From assembly GCF_900637185.1 (NCBI RefSeq), contig NZ_LR134352.1, positions 6,810,001 through 6,874,000 of the forward strand: a DNA stretch of 64,000 nt. Reading direction: 5' to 3'. The stretch is from Nocardia asteroides (GTDB lineage Bacteria; Actinomycetota; Actinomycetes; Mycobacteriales; Mycobacteriaceae). Made by a program: the position numbers and the translations under genes. Under the pieces are notes generated by a model. It was not told the origin of the DNA. It searched no databases and saw nothing but the letters and a program-made list of their open reading frames with translations. Every line of letters begins with the position of its first letter. Positions within the stretch are counted from its first letter, which is position 1. Of the stretch, positions 1-9,646 are shown in pieces.

Positions 1-644
1 ATGACGATGATCTTGGTCTCCGGGTCCTTCTCGAACGCCTCGATGGCGTCGATGTGGGTGGTGCCGATGACCGGGTCGCCGCCGATGCCGATCGCGGTCG
101 AGAAACCGAAATCGCGCAGCTCGTACATCATCTGGTAGGTCAGGGTGCCCGACTTCGACACCAGGCCGACCGGGCCCTTGCCGGTGATGTTGTTCGGGGT
201 GATGCCGACCAGCGCCTCGCCGGGGGTGATGATGCCGGGGCAGTTCGGGCCGATGATGCGGGTCTTCTCGCCCTTCTCCACGTTGTAGGCCCACGCGTAG
301 GCGGAGTCCTGCACCGGGATGCCCTCGGTGATGACCACGAGCAGCGGGATCTCCGCGTCGATGGCCTCGATGATGGCGTCCTTGGAGAAGGCGGGCGGCA
401 CGAACGCGATGGAGGTGTCGGCGCCGGTCTTCTCCATGGCCTCGGCCACGGAAGCGAACACGGGCAGCTCGATCTCGTTGCCGTCTTTGTCGGTGTGGGT
501 GACCGTGGTGCCGGCCTTGCGGGCGTTGACGCCGCCGACGATGTTGGTGCCCGCCTTCAGCATCAGCGCGGTGTGCTTGGTGCCCTCGCCGCCGGTGATG
601 CCCTGGACGATGACCTTGTTGTCCTTGTTCAGGAAGATGGACAT
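1..644 (-). CDS. sucD: Succinyl-CoA synthetase alpha subunit (partial)
   Basis: Alpha subunit of succinate-CoA ligase, the TCA-cycle enzyme that makes ATP or GTP from succinyl-CoA in the cytoplasm. About 214 N-terminal residues are visible; the family is about 295-300 long, so the C-terminal third, with the phosphorylated active-site histidine, lies beyond the window edge. The visible part opens [15 protein letters not shown] and contains the CoA-binding Rossmann region ([11 protein letters not shown]) and the [14 protein letters not shown] segment typical of the family. The ATG lies 11 nt behind the sucC stop, with an AAGGAA ribosome-binding site overlapping that stop, so the two are co-transcribed and probably translationally linked. 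Confidence 0.97.
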   Translation of the reverse strand, partial: MSIFLNKDNKVIVQGITGGEGTKHTALMLKAGTNIVGGVNARKAGTTVTHTDKDGNEIELPVFASVAEAMEKTGADTSIAFVPPAFSKDAIIEAIDAEIPLLVVITEGIPVQDSAYAWAYNVEKGEKTRIIGPNCPGIITPGEALVGITPNNITGKGPVGLVSKSGTLTYQMMYELRDFGFSTAIGIGGDPVIGTTHIDAIEAFEKDPETKIIV

Positions 645-655
645 GTCAGTGTTCC

Positions 656-1825
<1,170 letters not shown>

Positions 1826-2292
1826 GTACTCACCGTCTCGTCTGCGTTGCTATGACAACGTCTTTGTTGGCGGCCCGACGTCGGTAGCGGGTCGGGTCGG
1901 ACTCTAACCAGTCACATGGAGGGCCAATCGGCCACATTCATCCTAAGTGGCGCAGGTCACGACGGGTGAGGGGAGGTCGGAAAAACCGCTGGCCAAGGCT
2001 ACTGGCGAGTAGTTTTCGGGGCTTTTCCGACGCCGTGGCAGGTCGGAACATGTAAAGCCGCGACACCTCACGATCTACTACCTTATGTAGTCGACACACC
2101 TCACCCGGAGCGCCGGAAAACCGTGAGAACTCACGTTGCGTTACGGTGACGAATCTCACACGATAGGATAGGTTTTCGGACAGCGCTTGCCACTCTGCAA
2201 TCGCTTCGTTACCGTCAATGCGGTCGAAGTCACAACCAGGTCACGACAACCAGGTCACGACTGGCAAGTCAGGACTGAGGAGGACGACAAGC
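1826..2292. promoter_or_regulatory. Divergent control region between sucCD and the M23 peptidase gene
   Basis: A gene-free stretch of about 465 nt between divergent genes. It holds a perfect palindrome CGTGAG-AA-CTCACG (2122-2135) and, 9 bp further on, a CRP/GlxR-like site (listed separately). Two similar words, GACACCTCAC and GACACACCTCACC, lie at 2062-2071 and 2093-2105. Immediately 5' of sucC on the minus strand there is a CCCGAC/GTCGGG inverted repeat. No riboswitch consensus was recognised. Confidence 0.5.
2145..2160. promoter_or_regulatory. CRP/GlxR-like binding site
   Basis: GGTGACGAATCTCACA matches the cAMP-receptor-type consensus TGTGA-N6-TCACA in nine of ten half-site positions. 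It lies about 185 bp before the M23 peptidase start and about 320 bp before sucC. In mycobacteria and corynebacteria CRP/GlxR regulators control cell-wall resuscitation genes and TCA genes, so either flanking gene is a sensible target. This is a motif match only. Confidence 0.5.
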
Positions 2293-2349
2293 TTGAGGCA
2301 CGTCAGCACTCGCTTGGATCAGCCGTCGGCGATTCGGCGCAGCCGATGA
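2293..2349 (+). CDS. Possible 18-residue leader peptide before the M23 peptidase gene
   Basis: A very strong ribosome-binding site, GAGGAGG (2277-2283), stands 9 nt before a TTG codon that opens an 18-codon frame (MRHVSTRLDQPSAIRRSR). Its TGA overlaps the ATG of the peptidase gene as ATGA. The peptidase ATG has no good ribosome-binding site of its own, so translation by coupling or re-initiation is plausible. A frameshifted alternative start for the peptidase is a competing explanation. No known homologue is claimed. Confidence 0.4.
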   Translation: MRHVSTRLDQPSAIRRSR

Positions 2350-3392
2350 ACCACCGCTCCACCTTCACAGTCGAAAATCGTTCGAACTCCGGCCACCGTT
2401 ACCGGTACGCCGACGAGTACACCTCGCATCCGCAGGGCCGTCGCGCGCCCGCCGCGGCGCCCGAGACGGCGTGGCCGCAGCAGGACATGTGGAACGACCA
2501 GCACACCTGGTCCGACAACAGCGCCTGGACCCCCGCCGAGGACGAATGGACCCCGGACGAGTCCCACACCTATGACTCCGGCGCCTACGCCACCTCGTGG
2601 GAACCCACCCCCACCGCCGAGACCACCGACGAGCCCGGTCCGCGCCGCGCCGAGCGCAAGGGTGGCGCCCACCGCGTTCCCGCCCCGCCCGCCGCGCTGA
2701 AGGGCCGCGCCGCGGTCATCGCGGTCGCCGCGGGCGCGGTCGTCGCCGCGGGCCAGGCCGCCATGGCCGACCCGGGTCAGCCCGCGCACGGCGTGGACTA
2801 CGAGGCCGCGGGCCAGATCCACGAGATCGCCGCCCAGTCGATGAGCACCGCCGACATCGACGGAAACACCACCGGCGCCTCGGTTCTCGACGCGAGCACG
2901 GTCGCCGACAAGAGCCACTTCGACGACATCCTGGCCAAGGGCCAGAAGTTCGCCGAAGACCTGGCCGCGCAGGAATCGGCGAAGCTACGGCCGCTGTTCG
3001 CCAAGTTCACCTCGGGCAACTACACCTCCGGCTTCGGCGCCCGCTGGGGCGTGCAGCACCTCGGCATCGACGTCGCCGGGCCGATCGGCACCCCGATCTA
3101 CTCGGTCGCCGACGGCACCGTCATCGAAGCCGGTCCGGCCTCCGGTTTCGGGATGTGGGTGCGCGTCCTGCACGACGACGGCACCGTCACCATCTACGGC
3201 CACATCGACACCGCCACGGTCTCGGCCGGCGAGCGCGTCATGGCCGGCGACCAGATCGCCACCATGGGCAACCGCGGCTTCTCCACCGGCCCGCACTGCC
3301 ACTTCGAGGTTTGGCTCAACGGCACCGACAAGATCGACCCGGTGCCGTGGCTGGCCACCCGGGGCATCAGCCTCGGCGGCCTGCGCGACTGA
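2346..3392 (+). CDS. Membrane-anchored M23 family metallopeptidase
   Basis: A 348-residue protein with a long polar, tryptophan-rich N-terminus (1-110), one membrane segment at about 121-141 (AAVIAVAAGAVVAAGQAAMA) and an extracytoplasmic LytM/M23 domain at about 222-335. The zinc and catalytic residues are all present: H238-x3-D242 (HLGID), H286 (YGH) and the HxH pair H318/H320 (HCHF). Such enzymes cut peptide cross-links in peptidoglycan. The ortholog by position is the M. tuberculosis M23 gene between uvrD1 and sucC. An upstream in-frame start at 2187 is possible but lies in the control region. The ATG at 2346 overlaps the stop of a small leader frame. Confidence 0.9.
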   Translation: MNHRSTFTVENRSNSGHRYRYADEYTSHPQGRRAPAAAPETAWPQQDMWNDQHTWSDNSAWTPAEDEWTPDESHTYDSGAYATSWEPTPTAETTDEPGPRRAERKGGAHRVPAPPAALKGRAAVIAVAAGAVVAAGQAAMADPGQPAHGVDYEAAGQIHEIAAQSMSTADIDGNTTGASVLDASTVADKSHFDDILAKGQKFAEDLAAQESAKLRPLFAKFTSGNYTSGFGARWGVQHLGIDVAGPIGTPIYSVADGTVIEAGPASGFGMWVRVLHDDGTVTIYGHIDTATVSAGERVMAGDQIATMGNRGFSTGPHCHFEVWLNGTDKIDPVPWLATRGISLGGLRD

Positions 3393-3485
3393 GCAGCCGC
3401 TCCGCGTCTTCTGGCGCGTCGATCAGTTGTCGCGTGATCAGTAGCACGCTTCCGCTGAGTTGGTGGTCGGGCTAGCGTTCCAGTC

Positions 3486-4865
3486 ATGGCTGGTACGACG
3501 AAGTACACGCAGTTCATCGCTCTCCCACCGGAATCGGTGTGGAGTGTGCTCGGGGATCTCACGCAGTGGCCGGAATGGAATCCGGGAGTGCGGTCGGTGC
3601 GGATGCACGGACCGACCGCGGTCGGCGCCACCGGTGACTATCTGCCGAACGGCACGGTCGGCGCGCGGATCCACGGTCGCTTCGGAAAATCGTTCACCGT
3701 GCGGACGTTCGTGCCGGAGCGGGAACTGCGCATCGAACAGCCCGAGCCCGCCGGGAGCATGCACCTCACCTGGCGGCTCACCCCGCGCGACGGCGGCACC
3801 GAGATCAGTCAGGAGCTGCGGTTCACCGGCGCCTCCGCCGGGGCGGCCCGCGCGATCGTGCGGCCCTTCGTCGAAACCGATGCGCGGGTGAACTTCTCGC
3901 GGCTGGCACGGCTGGCCGGACTCGTCCCCGCCGCCGACGCGCTCACCGTGGTCATCGCCGGTGGCACCGGCGCCCTGGGCACCCAGATCGCGGCCGACCT
4001 CACCTGCCGGGGACAGCGGATCACCCTGCTCACCCGCCGCCGCAACCCCGCGCTGCCGTTCCGGCAGACCGAATGGGACGGGCGCTCGGTCGGCGCCTGG
4101 GCCGCCGAACTGCGCGAACCCGGCCCGCTCGCGGTGATCAACCTCGCGGGCAAACTGGTCGACTGCAGGCCCACCGAGCGCAATATCGCCGAGCTGCGCT
4201 CCAGCCGGGTGGATTCCACCGCCGCGCTCGTCGCCGCCGCGGGTCTGCGCGACACTCCGGTCGACTACTGGGTGCAGGCGAGTACCACCGCCATCTGGTC
4301 CGACGCGGGCGAGACCCGGTGCACCGAGACCACTCCCCTGCCGGTCGGCCTGCCGCAGATGACCGGCGTCGCCCAGCCGTGGGAGGAGACCTTCGACCCC
4401 GCCCGCGCCGAGCACTGGACGATCCTGCGCACCTCCATCGTCCTCGACCCCGACGCCCCCGCCCTCAAACGCCTCGCCCAGCTCACCAAGGCGGGTCTCG
4501 GCGGCCGCGTCGGCCCTGGCGACCAGTGGTTCAGCTGGATCCACATCGAGGACTGGCTGGCGATCGTCCGCGCCTCGCTCGGCCTCGATCCCGGCCGCAC
4601 GCTGCCCGGCGGCATTCTCGTCGCCGCCACCGAATTCCCGGTCCGCAACGCCGAACTCATGGCCACCCTGCGGCGCCTGCTGCACCGGCCGCCGTCCCCG
4701 CCCACCCCGGCGGCGATGCTGAAGGTGGGTGCGGTGGCCCTGCGCACCGATGCGGCCCTCGGCCTCACCGGCCGCCACGCCACCTCCGAGGTCCTGCGCG
4801 AAGCGGGCTTCGTGTTCCGCTTCCCCACCCTGGACGAGGCCCTCGCCGACCTGCTACCGCACTGA
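3486..4865 (+). CDS. SRPBCC domain fused to TIGR01777-type NAD-dependent epimerase
   Basis: A 459-residue two-domain protein. Residues 1-145 look like a polyketide-cyclase/START-like SRPBCC fold (TKYTQFIALPPESVWSVLGDLTQWPEWNPG). Residues 155-455 are an extended short-chain dehydrogenase of the TIGR01777/YfcH type with the dinucleotide motif GGTGALG at 159-165 and the family hallmark YWVQASTTAIWSD. The substrate is unknown. It sits inside a block otherwise conserved with M. tuberculosis, so it is an insertion relative to that order. Its TGA directly abuts the uvrD1 stop on the other strand, with no bases between for a terminator. Confidence 0.85.
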   Translation: MAGTTKYTQFIALPPESVWSVLGDLTQWPEWNPGVRSVRMHGPTAVGATGDYLPNGTVGARIHGRFGKSFTVRTFVPERELRIEQPEPAGSMHLTWRLTPRDGGTEISQELRFTGASAGAARAIVRPFVETDARVNFSRLARLAGLVPAADALTVVIAGGTGALGTQIAADLTCRGQRITLLTRRRNPALPFRQTEWDGRSVGAWAAELREPGPLAVINLAGKLVDCRPTERNIAELRSSRVDSTAALVAAAGLRDTPVDYWVQASTTAIWSDAGETRCTETTPLPVGLPQMTGVAQPWEETFDPARAEHWTILRTSIVLDPDAPALKRLAQLTKAGLGGRVGPGDQWFSWIHIEDWLAIVRASLGLDPGRTLPGGILVAATEFPVRNAELMATLRRLLHRPPSPPTPAAMLKVGAVALRTDAALGLTGRHATSEVLREAGFVFRFPTLDEALADLLPH

Positions 4866-7448
4866 CTAGAGCTTGACGATGGTCCGGCTGAACTGAGGAA
4901 TCAGCCGGATCTTTCCCGCGGTGCCGAAGTCGATGGTGACGGTAGCCAGCGGCCCGACACCGTCGGCGGCGACCACCCGGCCCAGGCCGTACTTGTCGTC
5001 GCTGACCCGATCACCCACGGCCAGTACCAGATCGGTGTTGTTGCGCTTGACCGGGCCGCCGGGCGCGGGCCTGCGCGACCCGGTGCCGCCGCGCACGCCG
5101 GGACGCTGATCCCAGCCGTCGCCCCGGGTCCAGTCGCGTTCGAAACCGCCGCTGTCCTCGCGCCTGCGGCCGCGCTGCACCGGCGACACCACCGGCTCCA
5201 GCCTGCGCCAATCCAGCAGATGCTGCGGGATCTCCTGCAGGAAACGGGATTCCGGATTCGACACCGGCTGCCCCCAGCCCGAGCGCACCACCGCGCGCGA
5301 CAGGTAGAGCCGCTGCCGCGCCCGGGTGATGCCCACATACGCGAGCCTGCGCTCCTCGGCCAGCTCCGTCGGATCGCCCAGCGCCCGCATGTGCGGGAAC
5401 TGCCCGTCCTCCCAGCCGGTCACGAAGACCACCGGGAACTCCAGGCCCTTGGCGGTGTGCAGGGTCATCATGGTGACCACGCCCGAGCCCTCGTCCGGGA
5501 TCTGGTCGGTATCGGCCACCAGCGACACCCGCTCCAGGAAGGCCGCCAGCGAACCGGGTTCGGGCTCACCGTCGCCCGCCTCGGGCAGCAGCCCCTCCTC
5601 GCGCGCGGCCTCGGCGTTGTTGAAGGCCTCGGAACTGAATTCGCGGGCCACGCTGACCAGTTCGTTGAGGTTGTCGAGCCGGGCGCCGTCCTGCGGGTCG
5701 TCGGAGGCTTCCAGCTCGGCGCGGTAGCCGGTGCGGTCGAGCACCGCGTCGACCACATTGCCCACGTCGGGGTATTCGCTGTCGGCGCGCTGCCCGGCCG
5801 CGCGGATCTCGTCGAGCAGGTCGAGGAATCCGGCGATGGCGCGCTGGGCCCTGGTGTTCAGCAGGGCGACCTTGCCGTCGGCGGCGTCGCGCAGCGCGGC
5901 CGCGAAACCGATGTCGCGCTGCTCGGCGTGCACCGCCACGCAGGCCTCGGCGCGATCGCCGATGCCGCGGCGCGGGGTGTTGAGGATGCGGCGCAGGCTC
6001 ACCGCGTCGTCGGGGTTCTCCAGCACGCGCAGGTAGGCCACCACATCGCGGACCTCCTTGCGCTCGTAGAAGCGCACGCCGCCGACGACCTTGTACGGCA
6101 GGCCCATCCGGATGAAGATCTCTTCCAGCGCCCGTGAGTTGTTGTTGGTGCGGTAGAACACCGCGACGTCGCCGTAGTTGGCCTCGCCCGCGTCGACGAG
6201 CTTGTCGATCTCCTTGGCGACGAAGGCCGCCTCGTCGTGCTCGTTGTCGGCGACATAGCCGGTGATCAGTTCACCCTCACCGGAATCGGTCCACAGCTTC
6301 TTCTCCCTGCGCCCCTCGTTGCGCGAGATCACCGCGTTGGCGGCGGAGAGGATGTGCTGGGTGGAGCGGTAGTTCTGTTCCAGCAGAATGGTTTCAGCAT
6401 CCGGGAAATCGCGCTCGAATTCCTCGATGTTGCGGATCGTCGCGCCGCGGAAGGCGTAGATCGACTGATCGGCGTCACCGACGACGCACAGTTCGCTGGG
6501 CTCGACGCCGGATTCCTCGGCGGCGTCGGCACTGTGATGGCCGACGAGTTCACGCACCAGCACGTACTGCGCGTGGTTGGTGTCCTGGTACTCGTCGACG
6601 AGGACGTGCCGGAACCGGCGCCGGTAGTACTCGGCCACCTGCGGGTGGTTCTGCAGCAGGGCGACCGTCTCGCCGATGAGGTCGTCGAAGTCCATCGCGT
6701 TGGCCGCGCGCAACCGCTTCTGATACTCGGCGTAGACGCGGGCCACCAGCGCGGGCAGTTCGGTCTCGTCGGCCTCGGCGTCGGCGGCGGCCTGTTCGGG
6801 GCCGATGAGTTCGTTCTTCAAGTTGGAAATCGCGGTCGCCAGCAAACGCGCCGAATACTTCTTGGTGTCGATGTCGAAATCGCGGCTGATCATCGTGAGC
6901 AGCCGGCGCGAATCGTCGGCGTCGTAGATGGAGAAATTCGAATTCAGGCCGGGCAGCAGCGCGGCCTGCATCCGCAGAATCCGCACGCAGCTGGAATGGA
7001 ACGTGGAGACCCACATGCTGGCCGCGCGCGGGCCGACCAGCCCGGCCACCCGCTCGCGCATCTCCGCGGCCGCCTTGTTGGTGAAGGTGATCGCCAGGAT
7101 CTGCCCGGTGTGCACGCCGCGCGCCGCGAGCAGGTAGGCGATGCGGCGGGTGAGCACGGCCGTCTTGCCCGAGCCGGCGCCCGCCACGATCAGCAGCGGC
7201 GAACCGGCGTGCACGACCGCGGCCCGCTGCTGCGGATTGAGCCCGTCGAGCAGGCGCTCGGTCTCCTCGGCCCGGCGCTGCTCGCGCTCCTTGCGGCGCT
7301 GCTCCTGCTCGGCGCTGTGCCGGGCCGCCGCCTCCGCCAGACCGCCGCCGGACGTGCCGGAACCACCGCTGTCACGACGCGATAGTTCCGCGGGCGCGGG
7401 TTCGCTGGGATCGGCGGCTGAGGCGTGGGGAGCGACCGTGATATCCAT
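4866..7448 (-). CDS. uvrD1: ATP-dependent DNA helicase UvrD1/PcrA
   Basis: Superfamily 1A 3'-5' helicase of 860 residues. Motifs visible: Walker A AGAGSGKT (89-96), TFHSSCVRILR, the DEYQDT Walker B box near residue 280, QSIYAFRGA, LEQNYRST, the TLHTAKGLEFPVVFVTG segment and the VGITRAR arginine motif. The C-terminus (GDRVSDDKYGLGRVVAADG) is the Tudor-like RNA-polymerase-binding domain of PcrA/UvrD1. The first 60 residues are low complexity and charged. It unwinds DNA in nucleotide-excision and double-strand-break repair. Position between chorismate mutase and the M23 gene supports uvrD1 rather than uvrD2. No SOS box with correct spacing was found upstream. Confidence 0.96.
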   Translation of the reverse strand: MDITVAPHASAADPSEPAPAELSRRDSGGSGTSGGGLAEAAARHSAEQEQRRKEREQRRAEETERLLDGLNPQQRAAVVHAGSPLLIVAGAGSGKTAVLTRRIAYLLAARGVHTGQILAITFTNKAAAEMRERVAGLVGPRAASMWVSTFHSSCVRILRMQAALLPGLNSNFSIYDADDSRRLLTMISRDFDIDTKKYSARLLATAISNLKNELIGPEQAAADAEADETELPALVARVYAEYQKRLRAANAMDFDDLIGETVALLQNHPQVAEYYRRRFRHVLVDEYQDTNHAQYVLVRELVGHHSADAAEESGVEPSELCVVGDADQSIYAFRGATIRNIEEFERDFPDAETILLEQNYRSTQHILSAANAVISRNEGRREKKLWTDSGEGELITGYVADNEHDEAAFVAKEIDKLVDAGEANYGDVAVFYRTNNNSRALEEIFIRMGLPYKVVGGVRFYERKEVRDVVAYLRVLENPDDAVSLRRILNTPRRGIGDRAEACVAVHAEQRDIGFAAALRDAADGKVALLNTRAQRAIAGFLDLLDEIRAAGQRADSEYPDVGNVVDAVLDRTGYRAELEASDDPQDGARLDNLNELVSVAREFSSEAFNNAEAAREEGLLPEAGDGEPEPGSLAAFLERVSLVADTDQIPDEGSGVVTMMTLHTAKGLEFPVVFVTGWEDGQFPHMRALGDPTELAEERRLAYVGITRARQRLYLSRAVVRSGWGQPVSNPESRFLQEIPQHLLDWRRLEPVVSPVQRGRRREDSGGFERDWTRGDGWDQRPGVRGGTGSRRPAPGGPVKRNNTDLVLAVGDRVSDDKYGLGRVVAADGVGPLATVTIDFGTAGKIRLIPQFSRTIVKL

Positions 7449-7743
7449 CGTCTGTCCACGCTACCGGCGGGCACCGACAGGCACCGAACCGCCGGGTTCT
7501 CAGCTGATTCACAAACACAACTGTTTTGCATAGTTACATGCCCGTGGCACACTGGGCCTCATGGTCAGTGCATCGCCGCATGCCCGGATCGGCATCCGAT
7601 CCGATATCGTGGCGTCGGCGCGGCTTTTTGCGCACTCCCGGGGGGATCACGTACCGCCCATCGGGAAAGTTTCAGGGTGAAAGAACAGATCGGGTAACGG
7701 GCCGTGCGGCCGGACCGATCCCAGTTCTGACACGAGGAGATGA
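7449..7743. promoter_or_regulatory. Divergent promoter region of uvrD1 and chorismate mutase
   Basis: Gene-free, with an AT-richer patch at about 7505-7545, unusual for this DNA, where promoters are likely. It contains an inverted repeat GAACC-GCCG-GGTTC (7486-7499) whose spacing does not fit the actinobacterial LexA box. GAGGAGA at 7734-7740 is the ribosome-binding site for chorismate mutase. Confidence 0.4.
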
Positions 7744-8040
7744 ATGATGAGCACCCCTGCTACGACCACCGGGTCCGATTCGGCGCTGCCGCAATCCGAG
7801 GCGGAGATCGAGAAGCTCCGTCTCGAGATCGACCAGCTCGATGCCACGATCCTCGCCGCGATCAAACGCCGGAGCGAGATCTCGCGCATCATCGGTCGCA
7901 CCCGGATGGCCTCCGGCGGTCCGCGGCTGGTCCACAGTCGCGAGATGAAGGTGCTCGAGCGCTTCAGTGAGCTCGGCCAGGAGGGGCACACCCTCGCCAT
8001 GCTCCTGCTGCGACTCGGTCGCGGACGCCTCGGCCGCTAG
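7744..8040 (+). CDS. Chorismate mutase, AroQ type (Rv0948c-like)
   Basis: A 98-residue all-helical cytoplasmic chorismate mutase that makes prephenate for phenylalanine and tyrosine. The sequence resembles the short M. tuberculosis enzyme: an arginine/lysine-lined first helix (EIEKLRLEIDQLDATILAAIKRRSEISRIIG cut by other residues), the conserved RMASGG and VHSREMKV segments, and a C-terminal LLLRLGRGRLGR. The family is activated by binding DAHP synthase through this C-terminal tail; that is family knowledge. Two ATGs are in tandem (7744, 7747); the second is better spaced from GAGGAG. Confidence 0.92.
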   Translation: MMSTPATTTGSDSALPQSEAEIEKLRLEIDQLDATILAAIKRRSEISRIIGRTRMASGGPRLVHSREMKVLERFSELGQEGHTLAMLLLRLGRGRLGR

Positions 8041-8089
8041 GGCCACCACCAGCCACGCGGCGGGCAACCAGCTCGCCGCTTCCACAAAG

Positions 8090-8121
8090 CCGCCCCGGGT
8101 GCGACACCATCCCCGGGGCGG
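8090..8121. terminator. Bidirectional terminator-like hairpin
   Basis: Perfect 10-bp stem CCGCCCCGGG/CCCGGGGCGG with a 12-nt loop, AAA on the left and TTT on the right. It lies between the convergent chorismate mutase and aldehyde dehydrogenase genes and could serve both. Confidence 0.75.
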
Positions 8122-8130
8122 TTTCGTGTC

Positions 8131-9588
8131 TCAGGTCAGGGCGATGTACTTGGTGTTCAGGTATTCCTCGATGCCCTCGATGCCGCCCTCACGGCCGAAG
8201 CCCGATTCCTTGACGCCACCGAACGGCGCCGCCGGGTCGGAGATGACACCGCGGTTCACCCCGACCATGCCCGTCTCCAGTCCCTCCGCGACCCGCAGCG
8301 CGCGGTCCAGATCCCGGGTGTAGACGTAGCTGACCAGGCCGTATTCGGTGTCGTTGGCCGCGGCCAGGCCCTCCTCCTCGGTGTCGAAGGCGACGATCGG
8401 GGCGACCGGCCCGAACACCTCCTCGCGCAGGATGCGGGCCGCGGGCGGGACATCGCCGAGCACCGTCGCGGGGTAGAACCAGCCGGGTCCGCCGGGCGCC
8501 TTGCCACCCAGCAGCAGCTGCGCGCCGGCCGCCACGGCGTCCTCGACCAGGTCGCTGACGATCTCGCGCTGGTCCTCGCTGACCAGCGGCCCCAGCGTGC
8601 TGGCCGGGTCGGTGCCGGGGCCGAGCACCACGGTGTCGGTCATGGCCGCGACCAGCTTGGTGGTGAACTCGTCGAGCACCCCGCGCTGCACGTGGAACCG
8701 GTTGGCCGCGGTGCACGCCTCGCCGCCGTTGCGCAGTTTGGCCTGCATGGCGCCGGCCACGGCCGCGTCGATGTCGGCGTCGTCGAACACGACGAAGGGC
8801 GCGTTGCCGCCCAGCTCCATGGAGGTGCGCAGGAGCTTGTTCGCGGAGGCCGCGACGAGCTTCTTACCGACTTCGGTCGAGCCGGTGAAGGTGAGCTTGC
8901 GCAGGCGCGGATCGTCGAGCAGCGGGCCGGTGACGGCACCGGAACGGCTCGTCGTGACCACCGACAGCACCCCGTCGGGCAGTCCGGCCTCGCTGCACAG
9001 CCTGGCCAGCGCCAGCATCGTCAGCGGGGTGGCCGACGCGGGCTTGACGATCATCGTGCAGCCGGCGGCGAGCGCGGGGCCGATCTTGCGGGTCCCCATG
9101 GCGAGCGGGAAGTTCCACGGCGTGATCGCCAGACACGGACCGACCGGTTGTTTCGCCACCATGATCCGGCCCGTGCCCGAGGGCGCGTGCAGGTAGCGGC
9201 CGTGCACGCGCACCGCCTCCTCGCTGAACCAGCGGAAGAACTCGGCGCCGTAGCGGACCTCGTTGCGGCTCTCGGTGAGCGCCTTGCCCATCTCCAGCGT
9301 CATCAGCAGCGCGAACTCCTCGGCCCGCGCGGTGAGCTGATCGAAGACCGCGCGCAGGATCTCGCCCCGCTCCCGGGACGGGGTCGCCGCCCACGCCTCG
9401 CCCGCCGCCGCGGCCGCGTCGAGCGCGCGCATCGCGTCGTCCGGCGTCGCGTCGGCGACCTCGGCGATCACCGATCCGTCGGCGGGGTTGTGCACCGCGA
9501 AGGTGCCCCCGCCCGTCGCCGGAACCGGCCCGGAGCCGATCCACAAACCCTTCGGTACGAATTCCACTACGTCACGTTCGGACACCAT
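8131..9588 (-). CDS. gabD: NADP-dependent succinate-semialdehyde dehydrogenase-like aldehyde dehydrogenase
   Basis: A 485-residue class I aldehyde dehydrogenase oxidising an aldehyde to an acid. The likely general base is in MELGGNAP (about residue 258) and the nucleophile is C292 in NGGEACTAANRF. ITPWNFPLAMGTRKIGPALA and TMIVKPAS form the cofactor region, and the stretch NRGVISDPAAPFGGVKESGFGREGG is very GabD-like. Succinic semialdehyde is the best guess; glutarate semialdehyde is possible. The start chosen (MVSERDVVEF) gives the normal length; 40 further codons are open upstream. It interrupts the conserved chorismate mutase-pgi neighbourhood and is divergent from pgi. Confidence 0.85.
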   Translation of the reverse strand: MVSERDVVEFVPKGLWIGSGPVPATGGGTFAVHNPADGSVIAEVADATPDDAMRALDAAAAAGEAWAATPSRERGEILRAVFDQLTARAEEFALLMTLEMGKALTESRNEVRYGAEFFRWFSEEAVRVHGRYLHAPSGTGRIMVAKQPVGPCLAITPWNFPLAMGTRKIGPALAAGCTMIVKPASATPLTMLALARLCSEAGLPDGVLSVVTTSRSGAVTGPLLDDPRLRKLTFTGSTEVGKKLVAASANKLLRTSMELGGNAPFVVFDDADIDAAVAGAMQAKLRNGGEACTAANRFHVQRGVLDEFTTKLVAAMTDTVVLGPGTDPASTLGPLVSEDQREIVSDLVEDAVAAGAQLLLGGKAPGGPGWFYPATVLGDVPPAARILREEVFGPVAPIVAFDTEEEGLAAANDTEYGLVSYVYTRDLDRALRVAEGLETGMVGVNRGVISDPAAPFGGVKESGFGREGGIEGIEEYLNTKYIALT

Positions 9589-9646
9589 GCCGCCAGCGTA
9601 GGCCGAGCACACCCGACTGCGGGGCCGGACCGGACCGGACGCTGTA

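Noticed and set aside
1980..2345. c-di-AMP (ydaO) riboswitch before the M23 peptidase
   Set aside because: This element often precedes actinobacterial cell-wall hydrolases, but its conserved GGGGAACC and GGGGUGAAUC blocks are missing here.
7486..7499. Possible LexA (SOS) box upstream of uvrD1
   Set aside because: GAACCGCCGGGTTC has six bases between GAAC and GTTC instead of the four required.
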